Positions 36,511 to 49,505 of a stretch of DNA of 64,000 nt are shown piece by piece; within the stretch, counting starts at the first letter, position 1; every line of letters begins with the position of its first letter. Position numbers and translations under genes: made by a program. This stretch comes from Tyto alba (taxonomy: Eukaryota; Chordata; Aves; Strigiformes; Tytonidae). The stretch covers positions 5,841,546-5,905,545 of the forward strand of contig NW_024881300.1 of the NCBI RefSeq assembly GCF_018691265.1. Reading direction: 5' to 3'. A model generated the notes under the pieces. That model did no database searches. It was not told the origin of the DNA and worked only from the letters and a program-made list of their open reading frames with translations.

Positions 36511-39500
36511 GTATATTTCTGAAATAACTATCATTTTCTCATTATGTGAGATTCTCCTGTGTTGGAATTCAGGTATATTCCCCAGAAGAGTGTAGTTTCT
36601 GTTGTTGGTGATTTCAGAGCTGCTTTTTAAGTGTACATTTGAACAATATGCTTAAGTTATGACTGACTGTTAAGTACAAAAATTGACCTTATACAGGTTA
36701 TGTGCTGAATGAGGATCATATAACTCCAGATGCATTCATTCTTCATCTGTTGCATTAATATTTACTCTTTATTCTGTATTTCTTCTCTACACCAAAAATT
36801 CTTATGGTCAAGAAGACCATCTGACAGTCCCTCTCAAATTATAAACCACTATTTTAATTTTATTTACTGTACAAAGTTGCATGAAACCTGTATGGGCTCT
36901 TGAAAGTAGTTAATTGTCTTTCAACTTTGTGAACTCAGAATTTTTTAATATTTTCAGTGTACACTCGTTTTTATTTACAGCTATGTACATTTACAATAAT
37001 ACAGTTTTCTTCTAACCTACTGAACATATTATTTCATATGTGTTTTTCCCATGCTGTAGGATAAATTCTCACTGAATCTTTAAGACCTTGCAATCTTTTA
37101 TTTTTTTAATCTCAATACTGTGATATACTGTGGCAACATAAAGTATAGAAAAGAAGAAGACAGGCAGGAAGTAAACTAAAGATTTTTAGAGTTGACTCTT
37201 CAAATGTGTTTTTTTAAAAGGTGCTTTTCTGTGAACAATCTAATGGAATGAAGTGAGTCAACTTGTGAATAATTCTTAAGATTATGGCTCAAGTTTAGCA
37301 TGTGCTTACCATTAAGATTCTGAGTAGCTCTACTGACTTGAAATGCCAGATTAAATATTTAAAAATTTTATTTGACCACAGCAACTGTTTGCAAAATTAG
37401 CCTTAAGTGATACTAAAATAAATAAGATGCCTTAAGCTACAATAATATGAAGTTATGAGATATTGACAGTTAGAGACAGTTGTTAATGACAGTTTCATTA
37501 TACAATACAAAATGTGAAGTGATATTAAGAGTATGAAAATGTTACAGGCCATACTATTACTTGGTTAAGTTGAACATGGAAAATCAGGGAACCCCTTCCA
37601 TCTTCTTTCCTTCCTATGGGCATTATATTTAAGTGTCAAGACTTTACCATCCCTTCCCCATATTGCTACTTAAGAGCTTGTTGTAGTCTTAAACTGGATC
37701 ACTAGGTTACTATGCTATGAGTTTTTATTGAATTGAACTTGCCCCAGCTTGAGTAGATGTAGTAATACCCTTCAAGGCGTATGTATCTAGGATTTGATTA
37801 CAGCTTCTTGTCTTTGACAAAACTTATGCAATATAAGTTCCTTCAATGACATACTTCAGAGTATCTGCCTTTGCTACTCATCCCTTCAGGTTCAGCAGGA
37901 AAACTGAAGGACTGTTTGTCTTAACCTACTGCCTGGAACTAGTGTAGCAATAGTGTCTTGTTTATCCTTTGCAGTTTTGGCATATGAATCTTTTTACAAA
38001 ACTTCTTTCCCAGGACTAACAAGTGTTATAATAAATGAAGGCTTGAAAATTCTCAGTGCTACAGGAGACTAACATCATCTTGCCTTTTCCCGTGTCCTCT
38101 TTCAGTATTTCTCTTCTAGAATCATCATGTAATTTGAATCTGAACTTTTTAGTAGTGTTTTTCTGTCCCTAACTTCATATGGTGTTTTGTAGTACTTAAA
38201 TACATTTAGACAGATAATAGAATAACTTATTTCACATTGACTACATTTGCTCTTTTTTTATAGAACATGGTATTTGCAGGAATTAATTTTTTATTTTTCA
38301 CTGATTTAATCTCATGCCTTGCTGCATTTGTTGTTCATGGCTATAGTACTGTTTTACACAGAGTCTGCTATTGACTAACTGCAGGTTTTCTTATAGTTGT
38401 TTCAACAGACAAATATTTATTCTGTGTCAGTAAAAACTGACATGTGAAACATACAACTAAAAATTACATTTCACTCCCTACATATCGTTATTCTGCCCAT
38501 AAAGCTACTAAAAAAAAATCAGCATAAATACAATTCTACTTTTATTCCGTGGGCTAACAAAGGCAACAGCCTTGTTGCCCTAAATTGGACCTAGGCAAAT
38601 AGAGGGTTTGGCAAGGACGAGCAGGAGGATAGATCTTGTACATGATGGTAGTTATGTTATCAGCTAGTAAGCAAAATAAGTCTCAATTGTCTTGAAAGCG
38701 TGTACTTTTTATTTACAGGGAAAGACAGTGGTGGTTTTCTTCTACCCTGCTACTTGGTTGGTCTATAAGAACTCTTCCTGGGAATTTATGTAGGAGGTGA
38801 ACAAATGAGGAGGCTTTTGCTGATTACGATTCTAATTATTTTCATGTTTTGTGAATATGTACTAATACTTAATATGGAAGATACCAATGCAAGTTTATTC
38901 AAATTATGATTTTGAATGGGATTGCATAAATTGGCACAATATATATTTTGATTACAGCTGAGAAGAGTATTATTGCACAGTCCCTTAATTGTCTTTTCAG
39001 GCCCTTATCAACACAGAGAGCTACCTGGAATTCTGTAGTCTGCCTCCAGCTGTGGCTCTGTAGCCTTTCACACAAGCTTCTGGGGCAGTGTTTTTCTCTT
39101 TCTTGTGCTGCTACTGTCATAGCCTTGCTACTGAAAACCCCGATGTTGTTGTCATTGTGTTCTTGTGGGATGTGGTCACCAGTGGTGTGAGAATAGTCTC
39201 TTCTCTTCCCCTTCAATTGCAGCTTTTGGGTTAAATTAGGGGAAGCAAGCTAAGGAGCAGCCAGCACCAACCCCAATCCAAGTGTGCTTCAATCAGTGCT
39301 GATATTATTGCAAGTGGAAACAGCCAACAGAGAGTTGAGTGGCTCGTGATGAGAAACAGCGTAGTTATATGGGAAAACTGAGTGGCAGTACCCTCCTGTC
39401 ACTTCTGCTCCCTAAAGGCTATTGCAGTATTCCCTTTCCTCCTGCATCTTTCCCTGCATGTCTTGCATTTTTCGTTTTGGCTGGGATCATAGAAACAGCC

Positions 39501-41362
39501 TGCTGAGAACCTGGAGAGGCAACATGGACAGTGCTAATGTAGACTGAGCTGTGCCACCGACAGATTGGCCCATTTCAGTTCAACAAGCTGTTGAAATTGC
39601 CTCAGTTGGAACAAAAGCTGTTTCCTTCCTATATAGCGTTTACAGTTTTGAAGTTAACTTTTTAAGTAGCAAGTTTGCATGAATGTTAAAAATGTGTAGG
39701 AAAACTTCAGTGGTGTTCATAATAAAAAAAAAAATGTTGATTGAGCTTTCAGCTCTTGTCAGAAAATTCATGACAATGAGATGCAAGTACTCGAGGAGGG
39801 ATATCTTGTCTCTTTATCACTGGAAAAAGTGCCAGTTCAGATCTCAGTTTACATTGCATGGGAAAGAAACAACATCAGCATGAGGGGCCCTTTTTCTCTG
39901 TGGGAGGCCTCCCAACAGATACAGGTCTTTCGGCTGTGTTATTTGGGAGAGTCCAGAAGACTCAATTGCTTATAAGTGTTTCACCATCTTCTATGAAGGC
40001 CTGCCTTCTCTGCTCATTGACATGGTTTATTTTAATAGTTCTCTTATTTGCTTTCTAATTTTTAGCCCTTAGTGTTTCTAATTATGTTTTCTTCTCAATT
40101 GCACAAATACATTACATTTGCCTCATAACTGCAAAGAATTAAAACCTCACTGATGATTATGTGTTTGAATTAAAAGTGACTTGCGGAGTCTCAACACATG
40201 TATGAGTCAGGCTACTGTGTATAGGAGCAATGACATTACAGATGATTCATTTTTAGTGAAGATATCATTTAATATATAAAGTGTACAAAAATAAAGCTAA
40301 CCTGATATCAGTTTTTGAAACATTTCAAAACCCTAGAGATTAGTATCTCAGCCACCTGTTTCCTGCTGCATTCAAGCCTCTAAACTGAAAAGCCATTCTG
40401 TAAAAATAGCTCAGTTGTGCATCATGCCCTGAGGGTCATCCGAAAAGATTCCAGCATTAAAAAGATATTGTGGACTACTATGTTGAAAGCAGTAGAATAT
40501 ATTCTCAACTAAGTATGTAAGGTTTTACCAATCAGCTCCCACAAGTATGGATGGGAATTACAAAGGCTAATGCTTGCACATTAGGTTGACAGTTAACATT
40601 TATACCATTTATATCTGACCTAAAATATGCATTCATAGTATATAAGTACATGGTATGAGAATATAACTTTGGGACTTTCAAAAAGAACAGGAAAAAATGT
40701 GAAGAGAAAACACATGGTTATCAACAGAATAAGGAGTTTGGCCAGGGGAGGAGAGTGAGTACGTACTTCTGTTCCTTAGAGACCTCAGTGATTTTGAGAA
40801 ATGCTTGCTTTTAAAACTTTTCCATGTTGAAGAAGGGATGTTGTTATAGCTAAATTATTTTGCCTAAACGTTAAGTTCTTTTGCACATTTCATTGAGAAA
40901 TCATTGTGGATGTAGCTATGCATTAGTGGGTATTTGTGTAAAATCTGTGTCACCTTCTGCTGGTTTAATGGTGTTTAGTCATTCACATTGGCAAAAAGTT
41001 TAATATCCTCTCTATTCCCCTCTTCCCTCCCTCCCCCTAAAAGAGAAAGCTGTAATTAGTTGGGCATATCCTTCTATTTAGAAATAGACAAAGTATAGAT
41101 TTTTGATGCTGTAGGTTCCCTTTTAATGAAAGTAGGAATGCTTTGCTTTTTTTTAATCTATATACCTATACCAGATCTAAGAGGGGTAGTTTTCTATCCC
41201 TCTCCTTCCATTTTTTAATACCAAAGACTTCCCTATACAAAATAAATCAGTTTCTACATTTTAAAATTAAATTTTTGTGCATCAGAACATGAAAAAACAA
41301 GTTTATAATTTTTATAATTATGTTGAATTAAGTTGAATATTTTCTTCTTTTTCTATGTTAAG
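36511..41362 (+). other. RPGRIP1L: RPGRIP1L intron 10
   Basis: 4.9 kb. Most is AT-rich, but about 38940-39640 is a distinctly more GC-rich, non-repetitive block, possibly an old unrecognised mobile element or regulatory DNA. It contains overlapping open frames of 105 codons (minus) and 80 codons (plus) with no family resemblance. The 3' acceptor is TTTCTATGTTAAG. Confidence 0.75.
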
Positions 41363-41469
41363 ACCAAAAGGAAAAGCTGATGCAAGAGAACAAAGACCTG
41401 CAGTTATGCTACCTGGAACAAAAGCAACAACTAGATGAACTGAAAAATCACATTAAGTTTTTAACCAAG
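41363..41469 (+). CDS. RPGRIP1L: RPGRIP1L coding exon 11
   Basis: 107 nt, residues 414-449. It encodes [20 protein letters not shown] and then [16 protein letters not shown], colinear with human [26 protein letters not shown]. Donor CAAG|GTGAAC. It ends in phase 0. Confidence 0.96.
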
Positions 41470-41694
41470 GTGAACTATAATGCTGTTTAGAATATGAGCA
41501 AAAACCGCTGTTCTATGTTTTAATCATAGTGCAAATACTTCCTGAAAGTAAAAGAATACAGAAATATAAGTGTTTACTCATGATATCAAGCAAGATGTCA
41601 TGTCTAGTGAGAATATACCTTTTTACTCTGAGTGTATTTCTTCGATATTCATTCTCATCTGATAACACCTTTTCATTAAGTATTTGTGTTTGAG

Positions 41695-41745
41695 GAAAGT
41701 AAGATCAATGCTACAGAATTCAGTGAAGCCCTCTTGCTTCTAAAG
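41695..41745 (+). CDS. RPGRIP1L: RPGRIP1L coding exon 12 (51-nt exon)
   Basis: 51 nt, residues 450-466, encoding ESKINATEFSEALLLLK, equivalent to human ENDINADELSEALLLIK. It is in phase 0 at both ends, so it could be skipped without a frameshift. The acceptor (GTGTTTGAG|GAA) is weak and sits 14 bases after another AG (CATTAAG). Only the downstream AG keeps the frame. Donor TAAAG|GTAATT. The preceding intron is just 225 bp. Confidence 0.9.
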
Positions 41746-41769
41746 GTAATTTACAAAAAATGAGCATAT

Positions 41770-41832
41770 GGGGGGTTGGAACTAGATGGTCTTTAACGTT
41801 CCTTTCAACACAAACCATTCTATGATTCTATA
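41770..41832 (+). mobile_element. CR1 LINE 3'-end fragment
   Basis: It reads GGGGTTGGAACTAGATGGTC then TTTCAACACAAACCATTCTA and TGATTCTA. This is the diagnostic CR1 3' terminus (GGTTGGACTAGATGATCTT...TTCCAACC...ATTCTATGATTCTA), truncated at its 5' end to about 60 bp. It is old and diverged. Confidence 0.85.
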
Positions 41833-41841
41833 TATTTTGCA

Positions 41842-41875
41842 TTTTTTCTCTCTCTCTTTTTTTTTTTTTTTTTTT
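41842..41875 (+). repeat. Pyrimidine/T tract
   Basis: T6-(CT)n followed by T19, just downstream of the CR1 fragment. Confidence 0.85.
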
Positions 41876-42512
41876 AAAACCATTGGTTGACCATTACATG
41901 TTTCTTACACATTGCTTGGGATTTTCAAGCGTTGAATTATTTGTGCAGCTTTTAGTAGTTAATGCTTCAAGCTTTGTGCGATTTTGTAATTTTTCAGTTA
42001 GAGTGAAACAGAGGGGAAGATGAAAAAATTGCCAGAATAAAATCTAGGTCTATGTAGGTAATTCTTTATAACACCAAAAGTTAATTAAATCATATACACA
42101 AGCATTTTTTTTAATAACTTTTTCTCAGTTAAATGACTTAGCATGCCATCCTGTTCTTCCTATAATGTTTATTTTTAAAAATTTTTGTTTATTCTGTAAT
42201 TTGTGGGAGTATACTATAAGCATAGAAGTTCTAAAATGTGACACAAAGATGCTTAACAACTTCTCTTTGTTTATTAAAACAGAAAAAGAAAAATACACAG
42301 AAAATGTTCTATTTTTTTCTCTTGCACATAAGTTGGAATTTTATTGTTTACAGAAAAATTGAAAATTAAGTGGGGGAAAGAAATCAGTGAAAAAATAAGT
42401 TTGCATTGTTCCCACTGTTCCAGGGACATTTTAATTTCTTGAGGAAGTATTTACTATAAGTAGAATCTTTTTCTGCTACTGAAATGCAAATCATAATTTT
42501 ATAATGATAATG

Positions 42513-42565
42513 AAAAAAAAAAAAAAAAACAAAACAAACAAACAAACAAAAAAAAACAACAAACC
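42513..42565 (+). repeat. A17 + (CAAA)n tract
   Basis: 17 A followed by CAAA units and further A-runs. Low complexity. Confidence 0.85.
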
Positions 42566-42968
42566 ACCTGTATGAAAATTTAAACCCCAGATTAATAACA
42601 GAAGCAATGTAGACTTGAGAACAATAATTGAAGTTTTGTAGATCTACTGAAGCAGGATGATTAATTATATGAGGGAAATATATTAAGGGGGTTATATTTT
42701 CATTGAATAGAGAGGAGTGATTGTTTCTGCATATCTCATACATTTTAATTGGTTCCTGCTAATCACAAGATTACATTACTGAATACAATCCTGATACTTA
42801 CTGGTCTACCTCATTCCTATTTTTTGTGTTACCACATGATTTACAAAGTTATGCTTACTGTCTTAGTGTTGTTCCAAAATTATATCCCAGTGTTACGTTT
42901 AGCCAGGCACAAATACATCCAAATATTTTGCAAAAATTTGTTCTAGTAATTTTTCAAATTTGCTCCAG

Positions 42969-43148
42969 GTTCAAAGGCAGCAGGAAAATGAGGACCTTGT
43001 GTTTTTGGAGAAAGTAGAAGATGATATCCATAAAAATTTAGAACAGGCCATGCGGGAACTGCAATTAACACATGCAGAGACGGTGCAAGAACTTGAAAAG
43101 ACAAGAAATATGTTAATTGTGCAGCACAAAATTAACAAAGATTACCAG
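42969..43148 (+). CDS. RPGRIP1L: RPGRIP1L coding exon 13
   Basis: 180 nt, residues 467-526, phase 0 at both ends. It contains the highly conserved [20 protein letters not shown] and KINKDYQ coiled-coil end, essentially identical to mammals. Acceptor TTTGCTCCAG; donor TACCAG|GTACTA. Confidence 0.97.
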
Positions 43149-43794
43149 GTACTAAACTCTACTCACAGTGGTAAATAACCTGATAATAACATCTTAACAT
43201 TTGTAGCACTGGAACTTGTCATAAATAAGACTTCCAAATTCAACAACAAACCCAGTCTGTTTCTAGGTAGCCTAATATAAGCTTTGCTGTTGTTGAAAGT
43301 ATTCTTTAAAAAGCTGAAGTCCAAATGACTATAACTTGAGTATTTTAACTCACTCTGATCAGAGCCCTCAAACCATGCCTTTTTGGGATTATCTCTGAGC
43401 TCTTATCAGTTCTTCACAGGAATAGTGGTAAGTGTATTTATCAGATAAGCTTCCTTTTCTACAACACTGCTTTTACTCTCTTGTGCTGGATTATTGCAGA
43501 TAATTTTTTGACTTTTCATTCGACTATTCTAAGTTTAAAATAACAAAATAATTAAATAAACTATTAGGAACATTGCCCTGAAAGAATAGCTAGTCATTTT
43601 TTCTTAATAACGTTTTTAGATTTTGCTGAAATTCAAACTGATAGCTGTATTGTTGAATTTAAAAATGCTATTTTTGTGTACTCTAAATGTTCTTTTCTCA
43701 AATCTAACTGTATTTTAATTTGTAGCTAACAGCATCTGCAACATCAGTGCAGACAAGGCTCAAAAGTCCTTTTTATATGCAAATTTTTTTTCAG
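43149..43794 (+). other. RPGRIP1L: RPGRIP1L intron 13
   Basis: A 646 bp intron, AT-rich, with nothing recognised. The frame of exon 14 is open upstream through the pyrimidine tract, but AG at 43793-43794 is the clear acceptor. Confidence 0.85.
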
Positions 43795-43912
43795 ACTGAA
43801 GTAGAAGCAGTGACACAAAAAATGGAAAGTCTTCAGAAAGACTATGAGTTAAAACTGGAACAGTATGTCCATCTTCTTGACATTAGAGCTGCACGCATCA
43901 GAAAACTAGAAG
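43795..43912 (+). CDS. RPGRIP1L: RPGRIP1L coding exon 14
   Basis: 118 nt, residues 527-566. It encodes [20 protein letters not shown] and then [19 protein letters not shown], among the most conserved parts of the protein. Donor GAAG|GTATCT. This is the last coiled-coil exon before the first C2 domain. Confidence 0.97.
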
Positions 43913-45001
43913 GTATCTTTAAAGTATATTCTTCTCTATTTTGTTTTTTTACAGTTTATATCTTGAAAATTACTGCCATAAATCTGTTCTTCAGTTGAAA
44001 CACTTTTCCATTCCCAAAACTAGTAGAAAGGTCAGTTCTTTCATGGAAAATTATCTGTGTGCTGTTTCATTGACTTAAATAATAAAGTTATTAAACAAAC
44101 AAAATTCAACAAAGCAGTTTATGCTGCAGCTATTGCTGAATAAAACTAAAAAAAACAAGCTTTGATATTTTTTATTATTTTTTTAAATAAATCATACATT
44201 TATGGTCAACCTTTTATTTTGCTGTCCTGTCATTACATAATCATTTTATGTGTTCCTAAAAATCTCAAATTCATGGGATATGGAGTTTACCTATGGAATA
44301 TTTTAATATGATTAATTTAAAATGCTGTTTTAATGGCTTCAGTGTGTAAAAGGTGCTTAGGAAGCCTGAAATAGGATACCTTACCAACCCCATATTATAA
44401 CAATTTTCATGTTTTGTTTCCAAGTTGCATCCCCTGTACTAAAGGACTGCATGGTGATTTATGTCCTAATCCTGTAAGCGTGTATTTTGATTTGTTCACC
44501 ATTTGCCACCTGCGAGACCAGGCAACATATAAAGGTCTTTGCTGATAGTTCTGTCCACTCAAGATATAACAGAGGTTAAAAGTCAGACATATTCTTTCTT
44601 TCCCTAGCAAATTAGTTCAACCCTACAAAAATATGTAACTTAAGTCTCTGCTACATTTGCGTAGTGATACTTACATTGATCATTGCATAAGAATTCTGAG
44701 GTTTTAATTGTTAACTCCCTTGTAATCTGTTATTAATTGTTAGGAACTCGTGTCTATCTTCTTTTTTTATTTATTGAAGCAGCTCCGTTGTGGAGATATT
44801 CTTGATTGTTGTCAGTATGCTAAATGAATGTTAGAGATATAATTTTGAATGTGTGATTTCTTTTCTGGTAACACCTTTAAGAAGGCGTTTTAACATTTAA
44901 CATTGTTAATATAATTGAATTATGCTTTTTTCCTTTCTACTCCACCATTAATTAAATTTGCAAAGACAGTTGTATTGTGACTCTTTTATTTTTTGTTTCA
45001 G
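43913..45001 (+). other. RPGRIP1L: RPGRIP1L intron 14
   Basis: 1.1 kb of AT-rich intron. No repeats or exons were recognised. The acceptor is TTTTGTTTCAG. Confidence 0.85.
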
Positions 45002-45454
45002 CCCAACTAAGAGATATTGCCTATGGTACAAAGCCATATAAATCCAGACCAGAAATGTTGTCAGGTGATCCAGTGGATGAATTTGATGAAAATTTACATT
45101 TAGAAAGAGGAGAGAACCTTTTCGAAATTCATATCGGCAAAGTGATCTTCTCTTCTGGATCAATGCAGGCTTTTGGTGACCATGAACTTGCAACTTTTTG
45201 TACTTTCGCATTCTATGACTTTGAACTTCAGACAACCCCAGTAGTTTATGGACATACCCCATCATATGACTTCACTTCTCAGTATCTTGTGCAGACTGAT
45301 GACTGCTTCTTGCACTATATACAGCAAAATAGTATCAAACTTGAGGTTCATCGTGCATATGGCACAGATTATGAAACAGTTGCTGCATGTGAACTGAAGT
45401 TCCATGAAATATTGGAAAAGAATGAGAAGATCTACAGCACAGCAAATTTAGTTG
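45002..45454 (+). CDS. RPGRIP1L: RPGRIP1L coding exon 15 (C2-N domain)
   Basis: 453 nt, the largest coding exon in the window, residues 566-717. It encodes [20 protein letters not shown], the conserved [40 protein letters not shown] and the [20 protein letters not shown] block. Together these form most of the first C2 beta-sandwich (C2-N), the region known for nephrocystin-4 association. Typical acidic calcium-loop residues are not obviously all present, as expected of this non-classical C2 family. Acceptor TTTGTTTCAG; donor GTTG|GTAATT. Confidence 0.97.
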
Positions 45455-47015
45455 GTAATTAACATATAAAAAAATATTCTCTTTGATGCAGTATTGTGAC
45501 AATTAAGTAATGTGTATTTGGCCAACAATGAATTTGTGTATTACTATCTCAAAAGAGAAAAAAAAAAATGTATGTGTCATATTTCCTGTTGGATGTGCAG
45601 CATGTTCTAGTGATTCTACCAATAGTTCTAGAAAACGTCTTAAAAGTACGATTTTGCCCATAATGGCTGAGATGAGCATGGTGTTAATATAGTGATGCTG
45701 AAGTACATGACATAAGAAGTATGTGATGTCTTGGAAATGGCATTAGAGAATCTGGTCTGAATATAGCAAGTGATTCTTTGTCTTGTATAAAGGCTACTTG
45801 CAAAGTGTTACTACTACACATGTAAAGAATTTTGATAAAATATAGTATCACCTTACTTCACAGAATTATATAAAAATGACATGGAGAAAAGTAGTTAGTA
45901 GAGCAGTGTATTTGATTGCTTTGTAGTGCTATTCGTATGTTAGAATTTCTCTGTGGATACTGTAGAGAAGATATTTTAAAATAAGACTTCTTTTTCGTTT
46001 TGTTTTATTATTTTACACATTGTTAATTGTGGTTTAGTTGTTTAATGCAAGTTTCTTTGATCCTCTGAGACTGTTACTGATACAGGGGGGCTCTACTTCA
46101 ATTGTGAAATATACAGTAATTTTGGTGAAGTCTTCTAATATGCTTAAATGAAATTAAATTACTTCTGAATATACAGTTTCTCTGTTTGGCAGAATATACA
46201 TTAAAAACAAAAACATTTCTGCGTTATAAGACTATCAAACGTAAGTGCTTTATATCTGGCCCAAATGTCATAAATATATCCCTTATTGCTTATCGATAAA
46301 TAAAGGAAGAAGTGGTTACAGTGTTTGTAATTTAAACTGGTAATCAGAGGTCTTCATATAGTAGTCATAAGGTATCAAAAAGGTGCAAATTATAGTTATT
46401 ACATTTAATAATATTTCATATAGTAGCATAACCTATGGGGTAGTTGATTTAGGTTTTGTGCATTTTTTCCTTTTAATTCATTTGTTTAAAATAACTTTAA
46501 GATATCCCAGACGAGCCTTTTTTAAGAAGTACTTAATATTCTGTGCTTCTTACTTTTTTTTTTTCTTAGAAGCATTTTGTCAGATCAGTATCTTCAGAGA
46601 CATCTAACTACCTGCTGTTGTCAAAAACCCAGTTTAATAAGCCATTATAAAGTGGTGGGTTTGCCAGTAATTTAAGCTTTATACCACTTTATGGGACATT
46701 TCTAGCTGTTGCCGTGCAAAACTATCTTAAGCTTTATTTGCCTTAAAGAGATTAAAATAATGACCCTAACTAGACTCTATAGATTGGACAGTAAATACTG
46801 CAGGTTACAATGTGAAAAAATGGTCATGTTTTGGATCATACATGTAGAGCCAGAGGAGGAGTAATTTCTGTTTCTAACATGAACTGCACATCTCATGTCA
46901 CAAACACTGTCACAAGATGACTAATCTTTAATTTGTGGCATTTCCTGACTTTTGACTTAAGTGCTTCAATGTTGAAAAGAAAATTAATGCAATCCTGTAT
47001 GTATTTGTTCCTTAG
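45455..47015 (+). other. RPGRIP1L: RPGRIP1L intron 15
   Basis: 1.6 kb of AT-rich intron. No repeats or exons were recognised. The acceptor is TTTGTTCCTTAG. Confidence 0.85.
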
Positions 47016-47167
47016 GAATCAAAGAAAACATTCAAAATTATGGTACTGTAGAGTACTGGATCAGGTTACGAGTTCCTATGGATCAAGCTATTAGACTCTA
47101 CAAAGAGAGGTCAAAGGCTCTGGGGTATATAACATCCAGTTCTAGGGAACATGAACAACCACCTCAG
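47016..47167 (+). CDS. RPGRIP1L: RPGRIP1L coding exon 16 (end of C2-N)
   Basis: 152 nt, residues 717-767. It encodes [20 protein letters not shown] and then [20 protein letters not shown], the last strand of C2-N plus the conserved basic helix leading to C2-C (human [20 protein letters not shown]). Donor CCTCAG|GTATGT. Confidence 0.97.
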
Positions 47168-49505
47168 GTATGTTTGGGTTTGTATTTCATAGTTTTGATA
47201 GAATAAACTGTTCAAAATTACTTGTTCAGTTCAAATAGTTCGTTTCAAGTCTTGGTATGTTCAAGGTTAACAAAGCTAAAGCTTCCTGAACTAGAAAATA
47301 CCGTTAGCAGTTGAATGACATACTTTTCATAGAAAGAGATAAAGAAGCAGTTGAATTACAGCTTTCCTGAAGAGACAAAGTCTTAAACTTCAGTTATTGA
47401 TTTTTACTGAAATTGTCAATAGAATATTTGAAATTATTATATTCAGTTTTCTTAACCTGTAAATGCCATATTTTGTGAACATTTTGTTCTCGTACAGTAT
47501 ACACAAAGGTTAAACCAGCTGGGTGTCAGATCAGTATACCAGGTGAAGCAGTTGTTCAGAGGTCTCAAAATTCTTAATCTTTGAGTATTATGAGACTGAG
47601 ATTATTTCATGTTTTTCAGGGGGGTTTTCTGTGTGTTTTGGTTTTTTTTCTGGATAATTAAGAGAATTTTGATAATAAAATGAACTGTATAATCACATTT
47701 AAATAAAGGTCACAGACAGAATAAGAAAGGACTTTGACATCTTTAACAATTATTTAAGAAATAAAAATCAGGTTGAAGAGTATACATTAAAACACTTCAG
47801 AGTTTCTAATAGGCAATTTTATTTTTATCTATAGCTGTTTAAGTTACTATAAGTCTGGAGTAAATTTAATGTTTTATATTATTCCATAATGTAAATTTAT
47901 ACTATTGAATCAATGGAATCAGTGATGTAATCTGAGAAGTATATTTAGAGTATGAATTCTATTAAAGGTCAATGTAGGCATTTTCAGAATAACTTTGTGT
48001 TTGATAACATTGTAGCATTTGTTTAAATCTGATTGTTAAAGAATCAAAGCTATTTTTAACTCACAAAATTTGGCCATTGTTAAATGCCAAAATCTGTTGT
48101 TCAGTTTCCTCTATTTTTGATTATGTTATTTCTAGCTGTTACCAATCTAAACACAGTTGAAAGGTAAGGCATGTGGAACACCGTGTTTTATTGTAATTAT
48201 TGTAAAATTGCAAATTCAAACATGGCAACTGAAATCTACTGATTATACGAGAGAAAATGAAAAGGAAAAATGACAGAGATGAAAAACAGCTTCTACAGAG
48301 CTGTTTGAATCACCGCAGTTTTCGGAAATGTTTCATGGCAGAAACTAAAAGTCATATAGCTGTAGCAGATGGTTACATTATGTTAAAGGTTCTGTCAATC
48401 TTCAGCTGCAAAAGTAGCTTCAGTTGTGAGTTCCAAAATTTAAGTTTTTACTAGTTAAACATGCGTGTAAAATTTTCTCTCCTGTATAGCAGCAGAAATC
48501 ATGGAAACATGACCTGTACATAAACTGCTATACATTTTTTTTTTTCCTAGTTCTGTTTGTAGCCAGAAATGGTAGTCTTAAGGTTGCATATTAAGGATTT
48601 AAATGGTCATGTTTGGTTTTCTCATTAACTATTTCAGTGTGGATTATTTAATCAAAATATTTAACATTTTATCACACAAAATCAAATTGATACATGTTTC
48701 CCCATATACTAGAAGAACGAACCCTGGCTTCCACAAGCAAGATAATTATGTACAATTCATGAAAATAGTTATGACATATTGTGGAAAAAAAGGAGAGCCT
48801 TTTGAGATCAATATAGATAGGGATTAATCATTTAAGATAGTCCTGTTATTTGTTTTCTTTTTATTCTTTAATATGTATTAAAATTAATTTCCCAGTTTGC
48901 CAACTGTGTGTTCCACAGTATGTATGAACCGTGCTGACAGGTAATTAAAAAAATTTGTGATATCATCGAGTTTTTTAATTTACTTCAAACATTTAGTGTT
49001 ACTCTTCCAATGCGGATTTCTAATTTTTGTAAATTGATTATGTAGGTAAAGGTTTTAGAGGAAGAAAAAAACAAAGGAATCTGCAGTGCAATTTTAATTA
49101 TTGAAAAGTACATATATAAAAGGGGCTACAGTTATAAAAAATTTCTTGACATGGGGTAGCTGACAGGATCAGAATCCTTAACTTCAAAGTGTCACTAGAT
49201 ATGAATCACTCTTAAAACTGTGATCTTTACTGCTTTGTAGATAATCAAATGACAAGTAGATCATAAAACTTTACAAGAATAAAACAGTCACAGACCTGGA
49301 AGGATTAACCTCTTACTTCCTTATAGCAACAACCCAAGAGAGATGTCATTGAATTTATAGAGCAAATAATATTTTGACATATAAAGTTAAACAGTAGTTG
49401 GAGTGTCATTGAAATAATCAGTTATTTGTTCTATTTATATATTTCTTAGAGTTCACTAACATAAGAATTCTAATGGTTTTAATTTAACTTCTTTTTCATT
49501 TAAAG
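47168..49505 (+). other. RPGRIP1L: RPGRIP1L intron 16
   Basis: 2.3 kb of AT-rich intron with no recognised repeats apart from a T-run near 48536-48547. It ends in three consecutive candidate acceptors (AAG-CAG-CAG at 49503-49511). Confidence 0.85.

Larger units (their letters stand above)
41746..42968 (+). other. RPGRIP1L: RPGRIP1L intron 12
   Basis: 1.2 kb. It contains a CR1 tail fragment (41770-41832), a pyrimidine/T tract (41842-41875) and an A/(CAAA)n tract (42513-42565). The last codes on the opposite strand for a meaningless Phe-rich frame. The acceptor is TTTGCTCCAG. Confidence 0.85.

Noticed and set aside
38899..39216. 105-codon minus-strand open frame in the GC-rich block of intron 10
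   Set aside because: No motif or family similarity; open because of the local composition. The block itself is reported separately.
42384..42743. 119-codon minus-strand open frame
   Set aside because: It includes a Phe/Val/Cys run encoded by the complement of the A/(CAAA)n tract and has no family match.
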